Assembly (NCBI GenBank): GCA_963752915.1
Contig: CAVVZZ010000002.1
Span: forward strand, 620,001-684,000
Reading direction: 5' to 3'
DNA: 64,000 bases
DNA from: DATJPR01 sp963752915
Lineage (GTDB): Bacteria > Bacteroidota > Ignavibacteria > UBA10030 > UBA6906
Shown here: positions 16,691 to 24,500 of the stretch, piece after piece
How the letters are laid out: each line of letters opens with the position of its first letter
How positions within the stretch are numbered: position 1 is the first letter of the stretch
The notes under the pieces: generated by a model
The model's input: the letters and a program-made list of their open reading frames with translations, nothing else
What the model was told of the DNA's origin: nothing
Database searches by the model: none
Program-made: the position numbers and the translations under genes

Positions 16691-18220
16691 TCAACGAACC
16701 AGGAGCATCTTCCGAACCGCAGAGAATGTCCCGGCTGTCAGTCGATACATGTACAGCCCACTCGCCAGGTTCGTTCCATCAAAGGTAAAGGTGTATTTCC
16801 CCGCGGGGTACCTGCCATCGGCGAGGGTTGCCACCTTGCGACCGAGGATGTCGAATACCTCCAGCCGAACCTCACTGTCCCCTGTCCACTGTCCACTGAT
16901 CACTGTTCTCGGATTAAACGGGTTTGGATAGTTCTGCGACAGGGAGAACTGTTGCGGGGCAGTCTGCATCAACGGAGCCGCTGCGATCGAGGGACTGATC
17001 GATTCCCGAAGCAACGTGTAAAGGTAGAGATGCCCCAGGTTGACATACCAGATGGTGCTGCGGTTGCTGATATACTGCAAATGGCTTCGCAGGTAACCTG
17101 CGTTCCGATCGGCGTAGAGGACCTGCGGATGCCACATCGAATGATAGACGCCCCCTTTCGCAGCGATCGTGTCAAAGAGTGCGTTCAGTGACGCCAAACT
17201 TGTATCGCCGCCGCCCCACGAAGGAGCGCCAAGTTCCACCGTCGGCAGAAACGGCTGGAAGTGCTGACGGCTCGCGTTCCATGGACTCAACGTAGAGTCA
17301 CCGTAAAAGTAGGCACGGGGACCGGTTGTGTCCATATTCGCGTAAAGCCGTTCTACCAGGTAGCCAGCTTCGCCGGCCAGCGAGTCGATCGTTGCGTCGT
17401 GGTCGCCATACGGTGCGATCAGCGTATAGATGTATTTTGTTCCGCCCATGGTGAAGAGCGGGGGCAGGGAGAGGGAGCCTTTGATGTCTGTCGAGGAGCC
17501 GACGACCTCCCCTACGGGATCCGCATACGGGACTGCCGGATGCGTTCGGGTGTGGGAGGCGACTTCGACGTATCCTGAATCGAGTTGTTGCTGAAGTCTC
17601 GACCATGATCCGCGCGAAGTGAAGTCAATCGCGGTGATAACTCCGACCGTGACGTAAAGGTTGTACGACCGGAAGACATCAATGAGACTCGTAAACCGGC
17701 CGTCGAGGACGACCCAGTCGGACCAGTCATCGGCGCTGACGGTGACCGCGGCGCTGCGGTTATCGTAGTATTTGCACACTCCCTCGAAGACGGCGGCAAC
17801 CGGTTGTGAAAGTGAATCCGAAATCCGAAGCAAGACGGAATCACTTGTGGAGGCGAACGCAGCTGAGATGTACGCTTTGTTTTCCTCATAGTCGAAGCGA
17901 GCTGCTTCCACCGCATTGAAGAGGTCGTGGGAGGTCTTTTCGGAAATGGGTTGCCAGGGATCATTTGCTGCGTACTTTCGCTCGACCTTCAGCCTCATCG
18001 AGCCGGGAGGGATGGTCATTTGATAAGTCATCGGGTACAGACAGCCATAGCGCAGATGAAACGCATGATCCAACGTCGAGAGAAGAACATGGTCTGAGGT
18101 CGAGACGATGGACAGTCGAGCGCCGTTCCCCGCGAAGGTGGACACCGCTGACAGGAGGACGACAAGGCACAGGAGGCATTTCTTCCAACGGCCACGGAAT
18201 GCTGAAGGGCATGAAATCAC
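16691..18220 (-). CDS. T9SS-secreted protein with polysaccharide-deacetylase-like domain
   Basis: 509 residues: signal peptide (ending near TFAG, residue 31), a domain with NodB-like landmarks, and a T9SS sorting domain. The NodB-type metal set is seen as VSADDW (Asp) and SHTRTHP (two His, HxxxH spacing) near residues 160-230. The last about 85 residues have QNYPNPFNP, then VRLEVFDILGRKVATL and a terminal KMLLVR, typical of type A sorting signals. Start is GTG 18220 with no clear ribosome binding site; an in-frame stop lies just upstream. Residues near 430 (VISGQWTGDSE) are encoded by a 7-bp repeat tract. Likely secreted or surface-attached and acts on glycans; activity is inferred. Confidence 0.8.
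   Translation of the reverse strand: MISCPSAFRGRWKKCLLCLVVLLSAVSTFAGNGARLSIVSTSDHVLLSTLDHAFHLRYGCLYPMTYQMTIPPGSMRLKVERKYAANDPWQPISEKTSHDLFNAVEAARFDYEENKAYISAAFASTSDSVLLRISDSLSQPVAAVFEGVCKYYDNRSAAVTVSADDWSDWVVLDGRFTSLIDVFRSYNLYVTVGVITAIDFTSRGSWSRLQQQLDSGYVEVASHTRTHPAVPYADPVGEVVGSSTDIKGSLSLPPLFTMGGTKYIYTLIAPYGDHDATIDSLAGEAGYLVERLYANMDTTGPRAYFYGDSTLSPWNASRQHFQPFLPTVELGAPSWGGGDTSLASLNALFDTIAAKGGVYHSMWHPQVLYADRNAGYLRSHLQYISNRSTIWYVNLGHLYLYTLLRESISPSIAAAPLMQTAPQQFSLSQNYPNPFNPRTVISGQWTGDSEVRLEVFDILGRKVATLADGRYPAGKYTFTFDGTNLASGLYMYRLTAGTFSAVRKMLLVR
16873..16907. repeat. ACTGTCC heptad repeat inside a T9SS domain
   Basis: CACTGTC, CCCTGTC, CACTGTC, CACTGAT, CACTGTT follow one another with period 7 within the coding sequence of the sorting domain. 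The same heptad forms the intergenic tract 37046-37159 and recurs in the T9SS domains at 44125-44144 and 44389-44475. Confidence 0.75.
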
Positions 18221-18669
18221 GGCAATTTGCTTTCAGGTTTTGGAGGAAATCCTTCGATCACCCGCCGCACCGTTGTCCCGGAGCAACGCAACCCCCGGTT
18301 ATCGAATTGTGGCGAGTCGAAATGCACCAGACAAAACGCTGGTGGGTCGAAGTGCGGATGAAAGAGCGGGGTTGGGGGAGGATTGAAACCTCCCGTGCTT
18401 ACAAGATAAGGAAAACTCAGGCCAGTTGTTGAGCGTGCGAGCGGCGAGATTTGACGAGGGCTTGAGGTTCCACAGCTTGCGCCACACCTTCGACAGCTGG
18501 AGCTGGTTACACAGGGGGTACACCGGGAAGTAGAAGCCATTGCTCAAGGCTCGGCGTCTGGTCCTAGCCTGTCTTCTGGCGGTCGCGGCCGGAGGCCGCT
18601 CCCGTTTTTACGATTCCGACCGGGTTGCGCGCGCGGCAGCGGGCAGGAATGATGTGGACGAGGAGCGCT
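18221..18669. other. Gene-poor stretch
   Basis: Several short frames overlap here on both strands, none with a ribosome binding site and recognisable product. I see no RNA gene. It begins the 2.6 kb region that carries the tRNA-Pro locus. Confidence 0.5.
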
Positions 18670-18822
18670 CTACTTTTCGTCGGGAATTGGCTTTGAGCTC
18701 ATCAGCGTCGCGATGGCTTTTCTCCATGCCTGCATATCATGATTATCATTTGCTGATCCTGCGCTCGGGCCGGGACCAGTTTTCTCACACGGCTTGCTAT
18801 CCATTTTGATAACTTCGACCAT
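18670..18822 (-). CDS. Possible 50-residue small protein
   Basis: ATG 18822 is preceded by TGGAGG with seven-base spacing, one of the better ribosome binding sites in the region. The product is hydrophilic (MVEVIKMDSKPCEKTG..., ending in SKPIPDEK) with one Cys and no signal peptide. It matches no family I know. Evidence is only the start signal, so it may be spurious. Confidence 0.4.
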   Translation of the reverse strand: MVEVIKMDSKPCEKTGPGPSAGSANDNHDMQAWRKAIATLMSSKPIPDEK

Positions 18823-19155
18823 TAGGCGTCCTCCAGAGTGTCGATATGTCAAGATACGACAGTGGGCATCGGGCTGTAGTGACGGTTGTCAGCGGCTGTG
18901 CGATATGGCACAAAACAAAAGGCCCGGACCGATAGTGCGGGTCTGGACCAGCACCCGCGTTTGTGATGAAGGTCCAGCATTATTCTGCTAGTATTCAGGG
19001 GCTAATGACTTGTCCAGTCCTAATCTGCTGGTTGACATAAAGACTAAGTGTTCATATCTTTGGGTATGGTTCACCGATTCAATCAACGATTCTGTCTGTA
19101 GGCAAAAACTCGTTGCAGCTGAGAAGACCCTATTGAAATTGCTTTAGAATGACAT
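18823..19155. other. Non-coding stretch upstream of the tRNA-Pro composites
   Basis: No supported gene. Two imperfect direct repeats (GTCCAGCATTATTCTGCTAG near 18970 and GTCCAGTCCTAATCTGCTGG near 19013) are the only structure that I see. Confidence 0.5.
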
Positions 19156-19286
19156 CGGAACGTAGCGCAGTCCCATTCCGCACGGAGTTAGCGGAAAGAG
19201 ACTTACTTCGCCGCTAACTCCGATGCGGAATGTGGATCCCGACGATTTCAGTCGGGACCAGCATCAACGAAGAATAGACTTATCTC
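19156..19286 (+). repeat. Truncated tRNA-Pro 5' end fused to a palindrome, copy 1
   Basis: Begins with the first 15 bases of the tRNA-Pro gene (CGGAACGTAGCGCAG), then diverges into a long inverted repeat: CATTCCGCA-CGGAGTTAGCG pairs with CGCTAACTCCG-ATGCGGAATG across a short loop. A second small hairpin (TCCCGAC/GTCGGGA) follows. Length to the next copy is 131 bases. Confidence 0.75.
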
Positions 19287-19423
19287 GGAACGTAGCGCAG
19301 CTCCCATTCCGACCGAACTTACCAAACGGAGTGAAGGTAAGTTCGAGGTCGGAATGCGGATCCCGCGACTTCCAAGGTGAAATTTGAGGAGCGGGACCGC
19401 CGCACAGCAATATAGACGTATCT
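19287..19423 (+). repeat. Truncated tRNA-Pro 5' end fused to a palindrome, copy 2
   Basis: Again begins with CGGAACGTAGCGCAG and continues into an inverted repeat with different arms: CATTCCGACCGAACTTACC pairs with GGTAAGTTCGAGGTCGGAATG around a loop containing AACGGAGTGAA. A hairpin with arms TCCCGC/GCGGGA follows. It ends where the intact tRNA begins, 137 bases on. A TATAGA at 19411 could be a -10 element for the tRNA. Confidence 0.75.
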
Positions 19424-19500
19424 CGGAACGTAGCGCAGCCCGGTAGCGCACTTGAATGGGGTTCAAGGGGTCGCGGGTTCGAATCCCGCCGTTCCGACCA
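19424..19500 (+). tRNA. tRNA-Pro, anticodon GGG
   Basis: A 77-base cloverleaf with encoded CCA. Acceptor CGGAACG pairs with CGTTCCG; the anticodon stem CTTGA/TCAAG encloses ATGGGGT, anticodon GGG; the T arm is GCGGG-TTCGAAT-CCCGC. The C1-G72 pair fits proline tRNA. The first of six tandem terminator-bearing repeats begins 40 bases downstream and probably ends its transcript. Confidence 0.95.
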
Positions 19501-19539
19501 GCAAATTTTACATTTTAGATTTTAAGTTTTAAATTTTGT

Positions 19540-20404
19540 GGAGGCTGGTGAAACGCAGAGTGGCGAAAAAGGGCTGAGCTAATTTCGAATTGAGTTTTGG
19601 AGCTTGAGGGAACCAATGTTGGCTCCCTTTTTTATTACGGCGTATCTCGTCTTTCAATCTAGAAGTTAATAAGTTTTAAATCTTGTGGAGGCTGGTGAAA
19701 CGCAGAGTGGCGAAAAAGGGCTGAGCTAATTTCGAATTGAGTTTTGGAGCTTGAGGGAACCAGTGTTGGCTCCCTTTTTTGTTGCGGCGTATCTCGTCTT
19801 TCAATCTAAAAGTTAATAAGTTTTAAATCTTGTGGAGGCTGGTGAAACGCAGAGTGGCGAAAAAGGGCTGAGCTAATTTCGCATTGAGTTTTGGAGCTTG
19901 AGGGAACCAGTGTTGGCTCCCTTTTTTATTGCGGCGTATCTCGTCTTTCAATCTAAAAGTTAATAAGTTTTAAATCTTGTGGAGGCTGGTGAAACGCAGA
20001 GTGGCGAAAAAGGGCTGAGCTAATTTCGCATTGAGTTTTGGAGCTTGAGGGAACCAGTGTTGGCTCCCTTTTTTATTGCGGCGTATCTCGTCTTTCAATC
20101 TAGAAGCTAATAAGTTTTAAATCTTGTGGGGGCTGGTGAAACGCAGAGTGGCGAAAAAGGGCTGAGCTAATTTCGAATTGAGTTTTGGAGCTTGAGGGAA
20201 CCAGTGTTGGCTCCCTTTTTTGTTGCGGCGTATCTCGTCTTTCAATCTAAAAGTTAATAAGTTTTAAATCTTGTGGGGGCTGGTCAAACGCAGAGTGGCG
20301 AAAAAGGGCTGAGCTAATTTCGAATTGAGTTTTGGAGCTTGAGGGAACCAATGTTGGCTCCCTTTTTTATTGCGGCGTATCTCGTCTTTCAATCTAAAAG
20401 TTAA
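19540..20404 (+). repeat. Six tandem copies of a 147-bp unit, possible small-RNA array
   Basis: Copies begin at 19540, 19687, 19834, 19981, 20128 and 20275, an exact 147-base period with only a few substitutions and no indels; the last copy breaks off near 20404. Each starts GGAGGCTGGTGAAACGCAG (GGGGG in the last two), has a conserved middle, then an intrinsic terminator at unit positions 68-94, and an AT-rich tail (GTTAATAAGTTTTAAATCTTG) that could hold a promoter for the next copy. No open frame spans the units. The array is bordered by AT-rich tracts in inverted orientation (CATTTTAGATTTTAA at 19511 and its complement near 20400). The layout resembles the tRNA-linked repeats behind E. coli tyrT, but no sequence relation is claimed. 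Confidence 0.9.
19607..19633 (+). terminator. Intrinsic terminator in the first 147-bp unit
   Basis: AGGGAACCA pairs with TGGCTCCCT (one A-C mismatch) and is followed by T residues. It is the first terminator after tRNA-Pro. The same structure recurs at 19754, 19901, 20048, 20195 and 20342. Confidence 0.8.
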
Positions 20405-20840
20405 AATTTAAAATCTAAAATGGTTGGGGGGGTCGCCGGCCCTCGCCTGCCCGCCGGAACACAGTGGAGGCGGGCCGTACCGACTGCCTGAGTTTGGAAT
20501 ATAGACACGGGTCACCGTCTAACAGGTCTGATTGAGGCCTAAAGAGGGGTTCGCTCGTTCAATTCTTTGCGTTCACCACCTTCTTGGGTTTTGCACCTCC
20601 TACGAAACGAGTTTCGCCGCCGGGAGGTTGCCGGTGAGATCCCAGATGTAATTCTTCCCCCCTCTTCGCGTGCGAGATGCAGAACATGTTGCGACATTTC
20701 TTTCGTTGCAGTTGCTGCCGTCTCAACCTATCTTCAACCTATGTTGAAGTCTGCTCCTTGAGAACGCTTTCACTCTAGACGAAAGTGGCAGGAGGGCGTC
20801 CGCGCTTCTTGATCCTCTCTATCGCACGTTTGGGGGATTT
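20405..20840. other. Non-coding stretch after the array
   Basis: Starts with the AT-rich border tract, then a hairpin with arms GCCCGCC and GGCGGGC (about 20449-20475). The rest, up to the T9SS gene, holds no supported gene; a 64-codon frame at 20567 lacks a ribosome binding site. Confidence 0.5.
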
Positions 20841-23084
20841 ATGACTACAATCTTCCGCCATTATTTGATCAGTTCTCTCATTCTGCCGCTCACCACTCTC
20901 CGGCATACCATATCGGCGCGGGCTGACTCCAAGAGTGTTCAAAGCCTAGCCGTTCGACGCTATGGAATCATCCTCAGCCTGCTTTTGCTCTCGACTCCAC
21001 CGATGGGGTCATCCCAGGGTCTCCCCTGGGAATCGGTACCCGGACCGATCTCAAGTGATATCTATTTTGTCGTCCCAGGAGGTCAGGGCTTTTTGGTGGC
21101 AGCCACCCGATGGCTCGTTTTCCGGTCAAGCGACAATGGTGTGTCATGGGATCGCACCCCCGCCCCCTGGGGCGCGTCTACTCCGCTCGATGGGATCACG
21201 GTCGACAATGAGAACGCCATCATAGCTATAGCACACTCGGGGAGCAGCACGCTCTACCGGCTGCCTTCATCAGAAAGCACTTGGCAGCAGCAAGCGATCC
21301 AGTTTTTCCTATCTGCCGGGCCACTATCTGTCGCGGGCGGTGACCTTTTCGCCGGTACACCTAGTGAAGTAGTTCGCTCGACTGACCACGGGGCTAGCTG
21401 GACTTCTGCGGGTCAGCTCGGACTTGTCGAAAGCATCATCTCTGATCCGGGAGGAGCGCTCCTGGCATGCACGGGTACCCAGATATTCCGCTCGATCGAT
21501 TCCGGGGACACATGGGAGCCGCTCTTGACCTGGGGAAACAGGGTGACCGCCCTTGCGGTGGACCCGGCCGGGACACTCTATGCGGGCGATGAGAGATCAT
21601 CAATCTTGCGATCCACCAACGGTGGGACAAACTGGTTCCTGGTCGGTAACCTGCTGGCGCTGCCAACCCAGAGCGAGGTTCGGTCGATCGCCGCTGTTGG
21701 TGACAGCGTGGTCTTCGCGTCGGTCGGCTCTGCCACGTCTCCGGGCCTTTTTAAATCAACCGATCGTGGCATTCACTGGACTGCCATCACTTCAACATTG
21801 TTCGATGTTGCCGAGATGATCGCCACCAACGGCAGCGGTTCGGTTCTTTTGGCGACAAACAACGGTTTGGGAATTTCGATCAGCGGCGGGCCCTGGACGA
21901 TGAAAGGCCCCGCCGCCTTGAAGCTCGCGAGTCTTGCCGTCGGCCCACACGATTCGCTCTTCGCTCTCGGGCCGTTCGACGCCGGACATTCCAGGCTTTA
22001 CCGTACGGCGGATCATGGCAGTTCTTGGACTGCCTCACCTGGTCCCCCGCTGGATTCGCGACACTTCCTTGTCTCCGGCAGTCGGGTACTCTTTGCGTCG
22101 TCTTCGAGTCTCGGCTCTGGGGGAATGATCTACCGTTCCACAGACAACGGATCAACATGGACACTCCTTCCGGGTTCCGCGGATTCGATCGGACATTTGC
22201 TGGGCGTCGCACCCTGGGGATCCATCTATGCCAGCGGTACGTCCGGACTCTATCGATCGACAGATTACGGAGACACCTGGACCTACGCGACGATCAGTGC
22301 TCCCTCCGAAGAGTTCGTCAGCGCCGTCGCCTTTAGACCAGGGGGGATCGTCTACGCCGGCTTCCATCAAGGTGTACGTACACCCCCCACGGGCATTTAC
22401 GTCTCTGCAGATTCGGGCGCGACATGGACAAGGATCTATAGCAGCCCGCCACTCCTTGACCTTTCACACCTCCTGGCCGGGCCCACCGGTCGACTCCTTG
22501 CGGTGTATGGCCAGACAACGGTCTCCAGCACCGACAACGGTCAGACGTGGACATCCGCTGTTCTTCCTCAGACTTTTGTCTGCTTTGAAATGCTGCCGGA
22601 TGGTGTCGTTCTCGCCGGCGGCCCGACAGGGATCTCTCGCTCGACCGACAACGGTCTGACATGGCAAGATGAAAAAACAGGGCCTGACTCTCTGACCTCC
22701 GTCTTGTCATTTGCATTGGATTCTGAAGCCGGCTGGATGTACGCAGGATCAGACGCCGCGGGACTATATCGGACTCGTACCACACCCGTTTCTGTGGGGG
22801 GGCATTTTCAATTCATATCCCCTGACTTTCGGCTTGAGCAGAACTACCCAAATCCTTTCAACCCTTCAACGACGATCCGCTTCAGTCTGACACACCGCGC
22901 TAACGTGAAACTCACCATCTACAACCTGCTCGGTGAGAAAGTCGCCGAGCTCGTCCGGGGAGAAATTGATGCGGGCAACCACGAAGTCCACTTCAATGCG
23001 AGCAATCTGGCATCCGGCGTGTACTATTGTCGAATACTCGCGGGTACTTTAACTCAGGTTCGCTCGATGGTATTATCAAGATAA
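20841..23084 (+). CDS. T9SS-secreted beta-propeller protein with Asp-box repeats
   Basis: 747 residues. A long N-terminal region precedes the hydrophobic signal (about 45-60, LLLLSTPPMGSSQG). The body is a run of Asp-box/BNR-like blades with the pattern S-T-D-x-G-x-T-W, for example RSSDNGVSW, RSTDHGASW, RSIDSGDTW and RSTDNGLTW, as in sialidase or HCF136-like propellers. The last about 85 residues are a type A sorting domain (LEQNYPNPFNPSTTIRF, YNLLGEKVAEL, terminal MVLSR). Likely a secreted surface protein that binds or recognises an extracellular ligand; catalytic residues of a sialidase are not evident. The start lies close behind GGGGGA. Confidence 0.85.
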   Translation: MTTIFRHYLISSLILPLTTLRHTISARADSKSVQSLAVRRYGIILSLLLLSTPPMGSSQGLPWESVPGPISSDIYFVVPGGQGFLVAATRWLVFRSSDNGVSWDRTPAPWGASTPLDGITVDNENAIIAIAHSGSSTLYRLPSSESTWQQQAIQFFLSAGPLSVAGGDLFAGTPSEVVRSTDHGASWTSAGQLGLVESIISDPGGALLACTGTQIFRSIDSGDTWEPLLTWGNRVTALAVDPAGTLYAGDERSSILRSTNGGTNWFLVGNLLALPTQSEVRSIAAVGDSVVFASVGSATSPGLFKSTDRGIHWTAITSTLFDVAEMIATNGSGSVLLATNNGLGISISGGPWTMKGPAALKLASLAVGPHDSLFALGPFDAGHSRLYRTADHGSSWTASPGPPLDSRHFLVSGSRVLFASSSSLGSGGMIYRSTDNGSTWTLLPGSADSIGHLLGVAPWGSIYASGTSGLYRSTDYGDTWTYATISAPSEEFVSAVAFRPGGIVYAGFHQGVRTPPTGIYVSADSGATWTRIYSSPPLLDLSHLLAGPTGRLLAVYGQTTVSSTDNGQTWTSAVLPQTFVCFEMLPDGVVLAGGPTGISRSTDNGLTWQDEKTGPDSLTSVLSFALDSEAGWMYAGSDAAGLYRTRTTPVSVGGHFQFISPDFRLEQNYPNPFNPSTTIRFSLTHRANVKLTIYNLLGEKVAELVRGEIDAGNHEVHFNASNLASGVYYCRILAGTLTQVRSMVLSR

Positions 23085-23323
23085 AGAATATCTGAACCGT
23101 GACCTTAACCGCGCCATACCCATCCGGCGGGGTGTTCTTTGGATTTGCTTCCCTTTTTTCTGTCATCGGAGAGGATTTGCCCGAGTTTGGAATTTGGAGG
23201 GAATCCCGGATCTCAGCAAATCCAGGCATGCGATCGATTGTCAATACGATCTGCAACATAAACGCCGTAGTCCGCGTCCAAAGAGGACGGGAGTAAACGC
23301 AATATTCTTCTCGAGGGACGTTC

Positions 23324-24403
23324 ATGAGCAGACTCTGGATCGTTGCTATCGTTCTTCTCGTCTCAGTCCACGGTGCGATCGGCCAGCATCAACCGATAGA
23401 CGGTTTCGTCATTGATTATGCAAAGAAACATGATTTCAACGGGACGGTTTTGATAGCCCGCGGCCGCAACACGGTGCTCCAACAGAGTTTTGGATTAGCA
23501 GATCGTCCCTTTGCGGTGCCGATGACAAACACCACGAAGTTCAAAATCGCTTCCGTCACCAAAGCGTTCACCGCGGTTCTTGTCCTGCAACTGTGCGACG
23601 AGGGGAAGATCGATCTCCACAAGACCATCAGAACGTACCTGCCGGACTACGCGGGCGAAGGGGCCGACCGCGTAACCATCGAAAACCTCCTGAACCATAC
23701 GTCGGGGATCGACAATATGGACAAGGTGCGGTCGTATGAAGAGGCGGCGACGAAAGGTGTTGAACTGTATCAACTTCCTCATAGCTCGGATGAGATCCTC
23801 GCAAAATACGCCAGCGGAAAGCTCGTCCACAAACCGGGAAAGGTGTTTGACTACGATAACGGAGACTACATCATTCTGGGGAAAGTGATTGAGCGGATTA
23901 CGGGCAAATCGTTCGATGAAGAACTGAAGGACCGAATCCTCGCTCCGCTGGAAATGAATGAATCAGGCATGACATATCAACGCCAGATCATCGCAGGATT
24001 GGCTCCGACCTATTACCTGCGGGACAGTTCCAGCGAGCTCATCAATGACCTCCCCCAATATCCCGAGAACTGGTACGCCGCAGGCGGCATCTATTCCACT
24101 GCAACCGACCTCCTGAAATTTACCGCGGCGTTGTTCGACGGAACACTGCTCAAGCCCGAATCCCTCACCCGCATGCTCACTCCCGGGCTCCACGATTATG
24201 GCTACGGAGTCTGGATCTATGAATATCAGGCTGGCGATGTCAAATACCACGCAATGAAACGACCCGGCGCCATAATGGGTGCACAGGCGATGCTGTTTCA
24301 CACCCTCAACAAGGATCTGACTATTATTCTCCTTGCGAACACGAACGAGGCCAACCTCGATGACTTCTGCTATCAACTGGCAACGAAGATGATGACTCCG
24401 TAG
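23324..24403 (+). CDS. Exported serine hydrolase of the beta-lactamase/DD-peptidase family
   Basis: 359 residues with a signal peptide ending in AIGQ (residue 21). The class C/penicillin-binding fold is marked by SVTK (Ser77, Lys80), YDN in the second motif (FDYDNGDY, about residue 180) and a late KRPG in place of the KTG/HxG motif. The family includes DD-peptidases, esterases and D-aminopeptidases, so the substrate is open. It stands alone, with GAGGGACG before the ATG, and is convergent with the glycosyltransferase gene. Confidence 0.88.
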   Translation: MSRLWIVAIVLLVSVHGAIGQHQPIDGFVIDYAKKHDFNGTVLIARGRNTVLQQSFGLADRPFAVPMTNTTKFKIASVTKAFTAVLVLQLCDEGKIDLHKTIRTYLPDYAGEGADRVTIENLLNHTSGIDNMDKVRSYEEAATKGVELYQLPHSSDEILAKYASGKLVHKPGKVFDYDNGDYIILGKVIERITGKSFDEELKDRILAPLEMNESGMTYQRQIIAGLAPTYYLRDSSSELINDLPQYPENWYAAGGIYSTATDLLKFTAALFDGTLLKPESLTRMLTPGLHDYGYGVWIYEYQAGDVKYHAMKRPGAIMGAQAMLFHTLNKDLTIILLANTNEANLDDFCYQLATKMMTP

Positions 24404-24500
24404 GGGGCCAACCGACGGTCCGTTCGTGGAATCGAAGGAGCTCACCGGAGGGGTTTTCACCATCGAGGCCAAAGACCTCGAGGGAGCAATTCGTATCGCT

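Noticed and set aside
18299..18547. Minus-strand 82-codon frame
   Set aside because: Starts at TTG without a ribosome binding site, overlaps other equally long frames, and has no recognisable product.
19540..19640. A c-di-GMP-type riboswitch in the repeat (ACGCAGAG-GGC-AAA pattern)
   Set aside because: Only a short stretch resembles the consensus; the second conserved arm and a downstream gene are missing.
19540..20404. The tandem array as a CRISPR
   Set aside because: The whole 147-base unit is repeated without variable spacers and each copy holds a terminator; no cas gene is present.
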